Shown: positions 54,399 through 62,894 of the stretch, piece after piece
Layout of the letters: every line of letters begins with the position of its first letter
How positions within the stretch are numbered: the first letter of the stretch is position 1
From: Paenibacillus etheri
GTDB taxonomy: Bacteria; Bacillota; Bacilli; Paenibacillales; Paenibacillaceae
DNA: 64,000 bases
Reading direction: 5' to 3'
Assembly (NCBI RefSeq): GCF_001012825.1
Contig: NZ_LCZJ02000026.1
Location: 284,761 to 348,760, forward strand
The notes under the pieces: generated by a model
What the model was told of the DNA's origin: nothing
Database searches by the model: none
The model's input: only the letters and a program-made list of their open reading frames with translations
Made by a program: the position numbers and the translations under genes

Positions 54399-54566
54399 GT
54401 TCAAAAAGTCCGCTTTTGATCACGAAGTAACCCAAGAAGCTTACTCGACATCGAATATTGAATTCAGGCGAAACTTCCGGTGCTCACAAAAGCTTCCACT
54501 ACGCTCCGCTCCTCATTTTCTACCTTCCTTCAATCTTCTCGGTGCTGAAAACCGTACTTTTTGAAC
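54399..54566. repeat. 168-base MITE-like element
   Basis: Terminal inverted repeats of 21 bases match at 18 positions: GTTCAAAAAGTCCGCTTTTG at the left, complement of GTTCAAAAAGTACGGTTTTC at the right. No gene inside. It lies in the 320 bases between dnaE and ytrH. I believe similar elements are common in Paenibacillus chromosomes, but a genome search is needed. Confidence 0.6.
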
Positions 54567-54681
54567 TCGCACTATAAGATGAAACTATTTTATCATATTA
54601 AAGGGGGACCCGCCCATAGAATGGATTAAGAGCACATGGACAGGCAACGTTTATAGATGCCTCGTCCGGGAAGGGGCCTTT

Positions 54682-55005
54682 ATGAGCATTTTCATGAGCA
54701 AAGCTATCCTCGATTTCTTTATCGCCTTCGGCATCGTACTTGGCGGAGCTATGGTCGGCGGAATCGGCGCCGTAGTATCCCTGCAACCACCGACGCAAAC
54801 GATGCTAGATGTAGCAGACCGGATTAAAATATGGGCACTTGCCGCCGCTGTAGGGGGTACTATGGACCCTTTACGGGTCATTGAAAGCAACATGATTGGA
54901 GGCAACCTCTCCCCTGCCATCAAGCAAATCATGTATATTGCCTTCGCTTTTCTCGGAGCCCATATGGGCAGTGAGCTAGTAAAATGGGTGTGCGGCAGGG
55001 GGTAA
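54682..55005 (+). CDS. ytrH: Sporulation protein YtrH
   Basis: Membrane protein of 107 residues with three helices; MSIFMSKAILDFFIAFGIVL at the start and GGTMDPLRVIESNMIGGNL in the middle are as in YtrH of B. subtilis. YtrH and YtrI are mother-cell proteins needed for efficient sporulation; their molecular role is not known. GGGAAGGGG precedes the ATG. The ytrI start follows five bases after the stop. Confidence 0.92.
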   Translation: MSIFMSKAILDFFIAFGIVLGGAMVGGIGAVVSLQPPTQTMLDVADRIKIWALAAAVGGTMDPLRVIESNMIGGNLSPAIKQIMYIAFAFLGAHMGSELVKWVCGRG

Positions 55006-55010
55006 AGCCA

Positions 55011-55511
55011 GTGAGAGTTCCACCTTTTAGTCGTTTTCGTAGATTCACCCAGATCTCCGCTATATTCGTACTTGGGATCGTCGTGGGGGCCGTCATATAC
55101 AACGCTATTTTCCATGTTGGGTATAATGTGTTGTGGCTGCAAAATCAAGACTTACGCGTAGACATTGAGCAATATCAGGAAGATATTAAAACGCTCAAAA
55201 AATACAATAATACCTCTACCGTAATCAGAGAAATCAAAATCCGTTCGGAAGAGAGCAAGTCCAAAGAAGATAACCCCCTTGACCCCGTAACTGTAAAATT
55301 AATTATAAGCCAAATGGGCTCAGATCTGGAGCCGATGCGTGGGCGCAGCATGTTTGATATTGACACAGACAGTAAACTGGTTAGGCTGCTGTTGGATGGA
55401 AAGCTATACATTGTGCGGGATAAAGAATACTCTGTCAAAATCCGGACGATGCTTGTCATGGAAGGCGTTCTGCAAATCTGGGTAGAAATCAGTCCTTTTA
55501 AGCGCAACTGA
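55011..55511 (+). CDS. ytrI: Sporulation protein YtrI
   Basis: Protein of 166 residues with one N-terminal membrane helix (about residues 13-33) and an extracytoplasmic region starting with a short coiled-coil (LQNQDLRVDIEQYQEDIKTL). The frame opens nine codons earlier inside ytrH; GGGGG before the GTG at 55011 favours that start. Length and place after ytrH match YtrI. Confidence 0.88.
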   Translation: MRVPPFSRFRRFTQISAIFVLGIVVGAVIYNAIFHVGYNVLWLQNQDLRVDIEQYQEDIKTLKKYNNTSTVIREIKIRSEESKSKEDNPLDPVTVKLIISQMGSDLEPMRGRSMFDIDTDSKLVRLLLDGKLYIVRDKEYSVKIRTMLVMEGVLQIWVEISPFKRN

Positions 55512-55598
55512 CAACCATCGTGTGATACAATAATGGACAGACAAAAGTGGAAATTACTTCAAGGCTTTTGCACGACATGATAAAGGAGCTGGCTGTCC

Positions 55599-55919
55599 AT
55601 GGTTTTATTTATCAAATACTTATTGTTTGTCCTGCTGGTGATCTTTGTAATCGGTGCCGCTGTGTTCAGCTTATCCTCCCGCCGTGCCTTAAACCCTCAA
55701 GATAAGGGGCTAAAACGCTCCGTCATGAATGTGATGCTGGGCGCAATGCTCGTCACTCTCTCCCTGATTTCCATGTTTCTGTTTCGCGGCTCCACCGTTA
55801 ATATCATTGTTGAAGCTGCCTTTCTTCTGATTGGTGTGTTTAACATCTTCTCAGGACTACGCAGCTATAGTTATTACAGCCGTATTCGTAACCAAGAACA
55901 ACATCAGTCGAAAGCCTAG
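55599..55919 (+). CDS. ytpI: YtpI family membrane protein
   Basis: Membrane protein of 106 residues with three helices (near residues 4-24, 45-62 and 69-88) and a polar tail. It matches YtpI in size and context: in B. subtilis ytpI is next to ytoI near ytrH/ytrI and dnaE. AAGGAGCTGG precedes the ATG. Function unknown. Confidence 0.82.
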   Translation: MVLFIKYLLFVLLVIFVIGAAVFSLSSRRALNPQDKGLKRSVMNVMLGAMLVTLSLISMFLFRGSTVNIIVEAAFLLIGVFNIFSGLRSYSYYSRIRNQEQHQSKA

Positions 55920-55948
55920 ACTATATACCTGATAGGATTACAAGAATA

Positions 55949-55990
55949 AAATAGACTACCCTCACTATCATCGTTGAGGGCAGTCTATTT
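55949..55990. terminator. Bidirectional terminator between ytpI and ytoI
   Basis: Sixteen-base stem around AAATAGACTACCCTCA / TGAGGGCAGTCTATTT with one mismatch and a ten-base loop. Confidence 0.85.
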
Positions 55991-56014
55991 AGCATGTTTA
56001 TGATTCGTTATCCC

Positions 56015-57349
56015 TTAGCCGTGATCAATGGATTGCAGCATTAGGACAGCTTTCGCTACCAGGGTATCCGAATAGCTGATCTCTATTTCAAGCTTACATG
56101 TACGACGACTAATCTCGAGCAGTCTCGGCATTACAACAATCGCGTGTTCGATTTGTACCGGCCGAATAAAATAGGTGGACATATTATCTAATACATAGTC
56201 ATTTCCTGTAATATCCTTAGCTGCCTTAAACGCAGAGAGCGTCATTAGTGTAGACAATATCCCTTCAGAAATGGTACCAAGGTCTGTGGCCATCTGAGGC
56301 GTAATAAAGCCATGAAAAAACAATCGTCCCTCTTCATCCCGCTCATCCGCAAAACCGTTCCAGATGAGATGATCGAAGGTTTCTCCAAGCTGTGGTGTGT
56401 TGCGTACATCTCGCAGACTTTGCAGCACTTCTTTACGTGTTAGGGAGCCTACCAATTTGCGGTTACGGTCTACAATGGGTAGAAAATCGACGCCTTCCCA
56501 CATCATGATCTGCGCAGCTGAGGCTAGCGAGGTGTGAAGCGCAGCGGTAACCGGACTCCGAACCATAGCTTTTTCAATGCTTTGCCCTTCCGTCAGATCC
56601 TCCACTTCGCGTCGGCCGATAATCCCAATCACTCGGTTCCATTCATCTGTAACGGGAAAACGCTGCTCTCCAGTGTCTTCTGAAATCTGCCGTAGCTCAC
56701 CGACGGTGCTTGAAATTTTCAACGTATTCATTCGCGGCTTGCTGTCGACAATATCCTCTACCAGCATAATTTTTTTCTTAATCAATCTATCAAAAATAGC
56801 ACGGTTAATCATTGAAGCCACAGTAAACGTGTCATGTCTTGATGAAATGATGGGGAGGTCCAATTCGTCCGCTAATGCCTTCACTTCACGGCTCGTCCCG
56901 AAGCCACCTGTAACCAGAACCCCGGCACCCTGCTCTAGCGCCAAGGAGTGAACATCATCGCGGTTACCCACAATGAGCAGACTGTCTGCGTCTATATAAC
57001 GAATCATTGCGTCGACCTTCATCGCACCGATTACATATTTATGTAGATGTTTACTCAGTCCGCTAGCCCCGCCAAGAACATGACCCTCCACAATATCAAC
57101 CACGTCACCAAACGTCAGCTGTTCAGAAATGTTACGAGGCTTCTTTTCTACACGTACTGTACCAATTCGTTCCTTCGTAATGACGATCCCAAGATTCTCA
57201 GCTTCCTTTACGGCACGATAAGCCGTTCCCTCACTGACCAACATTTCTTTTGCAAGCTTACGAACAGATATTTTGGACCCTACCTTAAGACTTTCAATAT
57301 GCTGCAGCAGTTGCTCGTGTTTAGTAATTGCATCGCCTTGACCTTCCAA
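56015..57349 (-). CDS. ytoI: YtoI: HTH, DRTGG, CBS and hotdog multidomain protein
   Basis: Cytoplasmic protein of 444 residues with, in order, a winged HTH (about residues 20-65, ISVRKLAKEMLVSEGTAYRA), a DRTGG domain (about 75-185), two CBS domains (about 195-310) and a C-terminal hotdog thioesterase-like domain. This combination is typical of YtoI. CBS domains bind adenine nucleotides, so it may act as a nucleotide-sensing regulator; the target is unknown. TTG start at 57349 after GGGGGTG. Confidence 0.9.
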   Translation of the reverse strand: MEGQGDAITKHEQLLQHIESLKVGSKISVRKLAKEMLVSEGTAYRAVKEAENLGIVITKERIGTVRVEKKPRNISEQLTFGDVVDIVEGHVLGGASGLSKHLHKYVIGAMKVDAMIRYIDADSLLIVGNRDDVHSLALEQGAGVLVTGGFGTSREVKALADELDLPIISSRHDTFTVASMINRAIFDRLIKKKIMLVEDIVDSKPRMNTLKISSTVGELRQISEDTGEQRFPVTDEWNRVIGIIGRREVEDLTEGQSIEKAMVRSPVTAALHTSLASAAQIMMWEGVDFLPIVDRNRKLVGSLTRKEVLQSLRDVRNTPQLGETFDHLIWNGFADERDEEGRLFFHGFITPQMATDLGTISEGILSTLMTLSAFKAAKDITGNDYVLDNMSTYFIRPVQIEHAIVVMPRLLEISRRTCKLEIEISYSDTLVAKAVLMLQSIDHG

Positions 57350-57678
57350 CTGTTACACCCCCGTACTCCGATCTGTACTATACTGTACTTATTATACACG
57401 TAGAGAATGGCACAGTACAACCGATTCATGAGCATCGGATTCGAATTCAACTGCCCGTACACAATCTACAATCAAGGAAATTATTACAATATTTTTGGAT
57501 CTGATAATCGCTTGAAACACCTACTTTAGCAAATGGAATGATTCTGCAGACGCTATAAACTTCACGCAAATAAACTTCCTTTATTTAGCAACCTTTTCCT
57601 CTTTTTTATTTTCTGAGAGTTAAGCATGCTAGAGGCCAATTAGATATTGCTCCCAGCGATTACAGAACCACCGTAAAC

Positions 57679-57894
57679 ATGAAGGACGGCATAAGTTATG
57701 AGTTCTCTTTTTGGATAGAAGTTATAGCTTCATTTCCTGGTGAGGAACGACCGGACGAAGCTCTTTCCGTGGAAAAGAACAGTTTTCAACTCGCTGCAGG
57801 TAGCGGCAGACATCTGTATATTATCCAAGCAAGATGGACTCAGGGGAGCACCAGTTATGTATTTGAAGTAGAATGCTCGGCCAGTAAAGAGTAA
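57679..57894 (+). CDS. Short ORF, possibly the end of a broken gene
   Basis: Seventy-one codons ending SYVFEVECSASKE. The same frame is open without an in-frame start for about 25 more codons upstream (including GQLDIAPSDYRTTVN), so the coding stretch is longer than the ATG suggests and may be the C-terminal piece of a decayed gene. No ribosome site before the ATG. I do not recognise a family. It lies in the 640 bases upstream of the small membrane protein gene, where nothing else is evident. Confidence 0.3.
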   Translation: MKDGISYEFSFWIEVIASFPGEERPDEALSVEKNSFQLAAGSGRHLYIIQARWTQGSTSYVFEVECSASKE

Positions 57895-57991
57895 TCCGTT
57901 TGTTAGACAAACTGAGTAGATGAGTAGAGAATACACCCTTAAGAAAAAAGGAAAAATATGTTATGCTGTAGAGGTGAAAGGGGATGACTTT

Positions 57992-58132
57992 ATGCAATTT
58001 CTCTTTATACTCGCGGTTCTCGTTCCTGCGGTGTGGTACTACGCGGCTCTTGGTAAACGGATATCTGCAGAAGAAAAGAAAGCCGGAAAAGATCTCTCGG
58101 ATGAGATCAATCCTTTTACAGGGGCACGATAA
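57992..58132 (+). CDS. Small membrane protein (46 residues)
   Basis: ATG at 57992 with GAAAGGGG upstream. One N-terminal helix (MQFLFILAVLVPAVWYYAAL) followed by a charged tail KRISAEEKKAGKDLSDEINP. Two terminators follow directly. The frame opens 24 codons earlier, but that part lacks a good ribosome site. Function unknown. Confidence 0.65.
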   Translation: MQFLFILAVLVPAVWYYAALGKRISAEEKKAGKDLSDEINPFTGAR

Positions 58133-58140
58133 CTTTAATT

Positions 58141-58196
58141 CCCCTGCTTCGCGGGGGGATTTTTAAAGCCCACTGGCTTTTGCTAGTGGGCTTTTT
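58141..58196 (+). terminator. Two tandem terminators
   Basis: First hairpin CCCC-GC-TTC-GC-GGGG followed by ATTTTTA (58141-58165); second AAAGCCCACT/AGTGGGCTTT followed by TTCTGG (58166-58196). The second may serve both strands. Confidence 0.8.
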
Positions 58197-58204
58197 CTGG
58201 GATT

Positions 58205-58459
58205 CTAAGGCATTTATGCCTCTCTTTTCGCTAGTTCGGCGCTTTTTCCAGCAATCTAAGGCATTTATGCCCTTCTTTGTGCCAGTTCGGCGCTTTTTCC
58301 AGCATTCTAAGGCATTTATGCCTCTCTTTTCGCTAGTTCTGCGCTTTTTCCGGGGATCTAAGGCATTTATGCCTCTGTTTTCGCCAGTTCGGCGCTTTTT
58401 CCGCAATTCCAAGACATTTATGCCTCTCTTTTCGCCAGTTCGGCGCTTTTCACGGGAAT
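58205..58459. repeat. Five tandem copies of a 51-base unit
   Basis: Units start at 58205, 58256, 58307, 58358 and 58409. Each has a hairpin GGCATTTATGCC near its start and GTTCGGCGCTTTTT near its end. The unit length is 17 codons, so both strands stay open and encode 17-residue repeats (plus strand SKAFMPLFSLVRRFFQQ; minus strand EKRGINALECWKKRRTS). No start with a ribosome site was seen, so I call it DNA repeat rather than gene. Confidence 0.85.
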
Positions 58460-58495
58460 ATTCAAATCTAGTTACTTAAGAACGCAGCCCCAATT

Positions 58496-58780
58496 CTATG
58501 ATCTTTGTGTAACTCTAGTTTCTTCATTCCATTTGGACTGCCACTGTTCCAATTTTGCTTTTCGCACAGCTTCCAAACGCTTGGTCTTCTCCTCATCAAC
58601 GCCAATAATAAAATGCAGATGTGCCGCGATGACCATAAAGGCGAAAAGTGACCAGACCACTCCAAAACCAAATACCCAGCTAGGCCCATTCGCAAGCGAT
58701 AACTTCGGCAGAGCATACAAAAGCATGCCCAACGCCACCAACAGATAGACAACATGTTTGAACTTGTTTCTTTTTCTCAT
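58496..58780 (-). CDS. Small membrane protein with two helices
   Basis: Protein of 94 residues: basic start MRKRNKFKHVV, helix at about 10-28, second at about 35-58, then a charged helical tail (EEKTKRLEAVRKAKLEQWQS). GAGGAGC precedes the ATG. Family not recognised with certainty; it resembles 2TM-domain proteins of Firmicutes. It lies between the tandem repeat and the YxjI-like gene. Confidence 0.72.
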   Translation of the reverse strand: MRKRNKFKHVVYLLVALGMLLYALPKLSLANGPSWVFGFGVVWSLFAFMVIAAHLHFIIGVDEEKTKRLEAVRKAKLEQWQSKWNEETRVTQRS

Positions 58781-58965
58781 AACTAACAGCTCCTCGTAGA
58801 CAAGATATTCGATTGAATCTATATCTCTACTCTATGAACATGAAGCCTGTAATATGAGACAAGTCCTTAAAAATATACTTCTATTCAAAAAAATATATAA
58901 ATAGTATGCATTTATGTAGCTAGCAAAGCTTATATATGAGATGATAATTTCATTTAGGGGGCGAT

Positions 58966-59547
58966 TTGGACTTGAATACAACTTATACTCATACCGAATA
59001 CATAATTCGAAAAAAGGTATTTTCGATCATGGGTGCGAAACTTCATATTTATGATAACACGGAGCAGCTTTTACTCTATTCACAAATGAAAGCATTCAAG
59101 CTGAAAGAGGATATTGCACTGTATACGGACGAGAGCATGAATAAGGAGCTTCTGCGAATAAAAGCCCGCAGTGTGGTCGATTTTAGCGCTACTTATGATG
59201 TGCATGATACGGAGACTGGCGAGCACATCGGTGCACTGCGCCGTAAGGGACTCAAATCTATTTTGAAAGATGAATGGATGATTCTTGATCGTCATGATCA
59301 GGAAATCGGAAAAATCAAAGAGGATAGCACCGCGATGGCCTTACTTCGCCGCTTCATCTCCATTATCCCTCAGAAATATAATATCGAGATGGATGATACA
59401 ACGATTCCTGCTTTCAAACAGAACTTCAACCCCTTCGTTACCAAAATCATCGCTGACTTCTCTGAAGATCCCAAAGGAATGCTTGATCGCCGACTAGGTT
59501 TGGCAGCTGGGATCCTTCTCTGCGCAATCGAAGGCAAACAAAATTAG
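58966..59547 (+). CDS. LURP-one-related (YxjI-like) protein
   Basis: Protein of 193 residues with the tubby-like beta-barrel fold of the LOR family: YIIRKKVFSIMGAKLHIYDN at the start, then DVHDTETGEHIGALRRKGLK and a C-terminal helix. B. subtilis YxjI is the nearest described relative. Function unknown; tubby-like proteins bind phosphoinositides in eukaryotes, but this need not apply. The start is at a TTG (58966) after AGGGGG; a second TTG at 58972 is equally possible. Confidence 0.8.
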   Translation: MDLNTTYTHTEYIIRKKVFSIMGAKLHIYDNTEQLLLYSQMKAFKLKEDIALYTDESMNKELLRIKARSVVDFSATYDVHDTETGEHIGALRRKGLKSILKDEWMILDRHDQEIGKIKEDSTAMALLRRFISIIPQKYNIEMDDTTIPAFKQNFNPFVTKIIADFSEDPKGMLDRRLGLAAGILLCAIEGKQN

Positions 59548-59571
59548 CTAGTTTAGTTCATACGCAGTCAC

Positions 59572-59616
59572 AAAGAGGGTGTTCCCATGCCAAACGGCTT
59601 TAGGAACACCCTCTTT
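59572..59616. terminator. Bidirectional terminator before yheA
   Basis: Fourteen-base perfect stem AAAGAGGGTGTTCC/GGAACACCCTCTTT with a 17-base loop. Confidence 0.88.
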
Positions 59617-59666
59617 AGATTGCACTGATGATACTTTTCAAGTGAATACTCGCTTACTAAAAGCGT

Positions 59667-60005
59667 TTATTCGCCATACAATTGCGACAAGCTCTCGGTA
59701 ATGATTTTGTTTACATCCTCGATTACAACACTCAGACGGCGTTCTGCATCGAACAGACGGCGAATCCCAAGATTCAGGTTAAGCACCTCGAATAATTTCT
59801 CCATCTTCTCCATTTCTTCCTGTGGAGGCATATCTCCGCTCATCATCCGTTGTTGAAGCTCCAATTGGCCGTTACGGAAGTTGTCGAGCATCGCTTTGGC
59901 TTCAGGATCTGTTTCTACCAGTTTCATCGCGTTAGTAATATCCGCTACCTCAGTGCTTTCTTTAATGGCTTTCGCCAGTTCATGTGCTTTGTCGTGAATA
60001 CTCAT
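59667..60005 (-). CDS. yheA: YlbF family protein YheA
   Basis: Helical protein of 112 residues, start MSIHDKAHELAKAIKESTEV, with PEAKAMLDNFRNGQLELQQR in the YlbF/YmcA/YheA pattern. In B. subtilis yheA lies next to yheC and yheD, as here. YlbF and YmcA act with YaaT on RNase Y and competence; YheA itself has no assigned role. TAGGAGG precedes the ATG. Confidence 0.9.
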   Translation of the reverse strand: MSIHDKAHELAKAIKESTEVADITNAMKLVETDPEAKAMLDNFRNGQLELQQRMMSGDMPPQEEMEKMEKLFEVLNLNLGIRRLFDAERRLSVVIEDVNKIITESLSQLYGE

Positions 60006-60054
60006 TATGATTCCTCCTAAAAGTTTTGTTAGCGTTCGCTTCCTAGAGTTACTT

Positions 60055-60155
60055 CGTACAAAACTCGCACCGGAAGCATACGCTTAAGTTTTGTAAGCCA
60101 CTACTTCTCGATTCGTCCTCGTACAAAACTCACATCGGAAGCACTGCTTAAGTTT
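60055..60155. repeat. Two direct copies of a 36-base repeat
   Basis: CGTACAAAACTCGCACCGGA at 60055-60091 and a copy at 60120-60155 with four or so changes; both continue AGCA..GCTTAAGTTT. They lie in the 330 bases between divergent yheA and the YheC/YheD cluster. No protein is encoded there. Confidence 0.55.
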
Positions 60156-60337
60156 CCAAATATTGATTCATCCCATGCTTGTTTCGCTTCTTGGGTCAGA
60201 CTTATGAAATGATGCGGCAAGGTTTTTTAAAGAGTAGGTCAATCACCAAGGGTCATATGTCTCCATATGATGAATGATATGTAACCCTTAGCTACCAAAT
60301 TGCCGGCATCATGCTGCCTACCGGAAGGAGATCCAAG

Positions 60338-61705
60338 ATGTCCCAATTCAAGATCCCGGTCCATACGGTCCACTCGGGCATCCTGCAGGAAAACGCTATA
60401 ATGCTTGGCGGACGATCCATGAAAAGACTCAAAATCCCGGCTCACGGAACGCTCCAGCTGGCTTTCGGCTCTTTCCGGCAGGAGGTTACCATTATCCCGG
60501 CTCCCAAATCCGACAGCCTGCGTGTAAGCGAAGAACTGGCGCGGCGGACCGGATGGAAACATCGGCAAACCCTCAACGCTTCTTACAGCTCCATAAGTCG
60601 TACCTTGCGACTTGGACCGTTGATCGGTGTACTCGTCAGCCGTGATCATCCAGATAATCTCGACAGGCTGTTTGGACCCATTACCATGTTCTGTCGAGAA
60701 TTAACAAATGCCTGCCACGCACAAGGCGCCTATGTATATTTCTTTACCCCGGAAGCGCTGGATACAAGCGGCTCTTCCATACAGGGCTGGGTATACAACG
60801 AGGGTTGGAGGAAAATGAGTCTGCCCATCGCCGATGTAATCAACAATCGGCTAACGACGCGAAAGGTGGAGAATAAACCTAGCGTACAGCATTTTTTAGC
60901 GGATGTAAAATCACGGTATGGAACGCATTTCTTCAACGAAAAATTTCTTGACAAGACAGAAGTATTTGAAGCTTTATCGCAAGACCCTACATTGAAGCGG
61001 TATTTACCGGAATCGCATGCTTTGAACGGTTTTGCTGTTGTAAAAAAGATGTGTAGCCAATATCCAAGCGTCTTTCTAAAGCCTGTACGAGGCAGTCTCG
61101 GCAAAGGCATTCTCCGAATCTCCAAAGAAGAAGGCGGAGGGTACCGTTTGTTATCTACTACCTCTATAGGTACACGCAAGCAAAGCTACCCGACTTTAGC
61201 TAAACTGTACCAGTCCATTGCTCCCAAGATGAAGACAACACGCTACCAGATTCAACAAGGATTGCCTTTGATGGAGCTCGGAAGGCGTCCTGTAGATTTT
61301 CGAGCACTTGTACAGAAGAATGGTACCGGTAAATGGGGCGTTACCTCCATTGTCGCTCGTACCGCTGGAAGCAATCATTTCGTCTCCAATCTAGCAAGAG
61401 GTGGCAGTCTCAGCACTGTCCGTGAAGCCGTTAGCAAGAGCAGCCTTCCTCCAGGTACCAAGGATAGCGTACAGCTTCAGCTTCCAAGAGCAGCACTTGC
61501 CATTGCAAGAGGAGTAGAAACCTTCATCCCTGCTCATTTCGGAGAGCTCGGAATCGATCTGGCACTGGATCAATCCGGACGAATATGGCTCTTGGAGGTT
61601 AACTCTAAACCTTCCAAGAACGATAATACACCGCTAAACGATCAAAAAATCAGACCGTCCGTCAAGCAAATGATTCTGTATTGCCGCTATTTGGCCGGTT
61701 TATAA
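60338..61705 (+). CDS. YheC/YheD family endospore coat-associated protein (1)
   Basis: ATP-grasp protein of 455 residues. N-terminal part has LRLGPLIGVLVSRDHPDNLD, common to YheC/YheD proteins. The ATP-grasp core includes VFLKPVRGSLGKGILRISKE (ATP-binding Lys), PVDFRALVQKNGTGKWGVTS and ELGIDLALDQSGRIWLLEVN (metal-binding Glu and Asn). These proteins are associated with the spore coat in B. subtilis; substrate of ligation is unknown. GGAAGGAG precedes the ATG at 60338, the frame opening nine codons earlier. Confidence 0.9.
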   Translation: MSQFKIPVHTVHSGILQENAIMLGGRSMKRLKIPAHGTLQLAFGSFRQEVTIIPAPKSDSLRVSEELARRTGWKHRQTLNASYSSISRTLRLGPLIGVLVSRDHPDNLDRLFGPITMFCRELTNACHAQGAYVYFFTPEALDTSGSSIQGWVYNEGWRKMSLPIADVINNRLTTRKVENKPSVQHFLADVKSRYGTHFFNEKFLDKTEVFEALSQDPTLKRYLPESHALNGFAVVKKMCSQYPSVFLKPVRGSLGKGILRISKEEGGGYRLLSTTSIGTRKQSYPTLAKLYQSIAPKMKTTRYQIQQGLPLMELGRRPVDFRALVQKNGTGKWGVTSIVARTAGSNHFVSNLARGGSLSTVREAVSKSSLPPGTKDSVQLQLPRAALAIARGVETFIPAHFGELGIDLALDQSGRIWLLEVNSKPSKNDNTPLNDQKIRPSVKQMILYCRYLAGL

Positions 61706-61715
61706 GGAGGACGCA

Positions 61716-62894
61716 ATGACTGAAACAGCTATGGGGTTCCTCGGCATTATGACGGGCCGTCGCCACGGGAATCCTCCGATTGCCGAGCCAGAATTTTGCA
61801 GTCATTTATGTCGTGCAGCTCCACGATATAACCTTAAAGTCCTCGTATTTCATCCGGACGGAGTAGCGGCAGACGGGTCATCCATAACCGGTTATACATG
61901 GAAAGATGGAAGCTGGTACAATACGACCTCTACGCCACCAGATATCATTTATAATCGTTGTTTTTACAATAATCCGAAAGAAAGAAAAGAAGCTACATCT
62001 GCACTCTCTTTCCTTCACCGCTCACTACCTTGGTCACGAGGTTTACCTGATAAATGGGGCGTATACGAGATCTTAAAGCGCAACCGAAGAGCAGCTATTT
62101 TACTGCCAGAAACTGTACTCTATACCGGTACACGCAAGTTAAGCAATATGCTCGCTGAAAGAGAATACGGGGTCTTCCTAAAACCCAAAGCAGGCTCTCA
62201 TGGCAAACGTACAGTGCATGCCATACTGCAGAACAGACGCTCTGGAGGAGGCATAAGAGTACGAGGGCGTGATGGGACAAATACACCCTTTCAATATGTA
62301 TTCAGCTCACAGGATGAAGGACTGAAGTGGATTCATGAATTTATCGGCACACGCCGCTATATTATACAGCCTTATCTGCACCTAACTAATCGTAAGGGGC
62401 AACCGTTCGATGTGCGTGTATTGATGCAAAAGAATGGCCTCGGTCGCTGGGATCTTACTGGCATGGCCGTTCGGCTGGGAAATCATGGTTCACTGACTTC
62501 GAACCTGCATGGCGGTGGAACTGCGGTTCCTCCCTTGCCCTTTTTGCTTGCAGAATATGGTCAGGACGGAAAAGACATCATGCAGGAGCTTGCTACAGAA
62601 GCTGCATACTTGCCTCCTCTTCTGGAGGCCGCATGCGGTAGGCTTGGAGAACTCGGCCTAGATTTCGGTATTGATTCGAGCGGTCGGATTCATTTACTAG
62701 AAGCAAATTCCAAGCCAGGGCGCACGGTATTCCGGCTGACGGGCGACCGCCGGGCTGCTAAGCTCGCCGCCGAGAATCCACTGTCTTATGCGCGCCATCT
62801 GCTACTCACACAGCGACGGATACCATCCCTATCTACGGACAGCTCCGTTATAAACGGGAGAATGATAACAATGGTTCCTAAGGAGGATTCATAA
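61716..62894 (+). CDS. YheC/YheD family endospore coat-associated protein (2)
   Basis: ATP-grasp protein of 392 residues that lacks the N-terminal 60-80 residues of its neighbours; it begins directly at MTETAMGFLGIMTGRRHGNP. The core motifs are FLKPKAGSHGKRTVHAIL, QPFDVRVLMQKNGLGRWDLT and ELGLDFGIDSSGRIHLLEAN. AAGGAGG precedes the ATG, 10 bases after the previous stop, so the cluster is one operon. Ligation target unknown. Confidence 0.9.
   Translation: MTETAMGFLGIMTGRRHGNPPIAEPEFCSHLCRAAPRYNLKVLVFHPDGVAADGSSITGYTWKDGSWYNTTSTPPDIIYNRCFYNNPKERKEATSALSFLHRSLPWSRGLPDKWGVYEILKRNRRAAILLPETVLYTGTRKLSNMLAEREYGVFLKPKAGSHGKRTVHAILQNRRSGGGIRVRGRDGTNTPFQYVFSSQDEGLKWIHEFIGTRRYIIQPYLHLTNRKGQPFDVRVLMQKNGLGRWDLTGMAVRLGNHGSLTSNLHGGGTAVPPLPFLLAEYGQDGKDIMQELATEAAYLPPLLEAACGRLGELGLDFGIDSSGRIHLLEANSKPGRTVFRLTGDRRAAKLAAENPLSYARHLLLTQRRIPSLSTDSSVINGRMITMVPKEDS

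Noticed and set aside
58205-58459. CRISPR array
   Set aside because: The 51-base units are tandem with no unique spacers and no cas genes nearby.
58116-58479. Repeat proteins on either strand across the 51-base array
   Set aside because: Both frames are open only because the period is a multiple of three; neither has a convincing ribosome site, so I list the DNA repeat instead of a gene.
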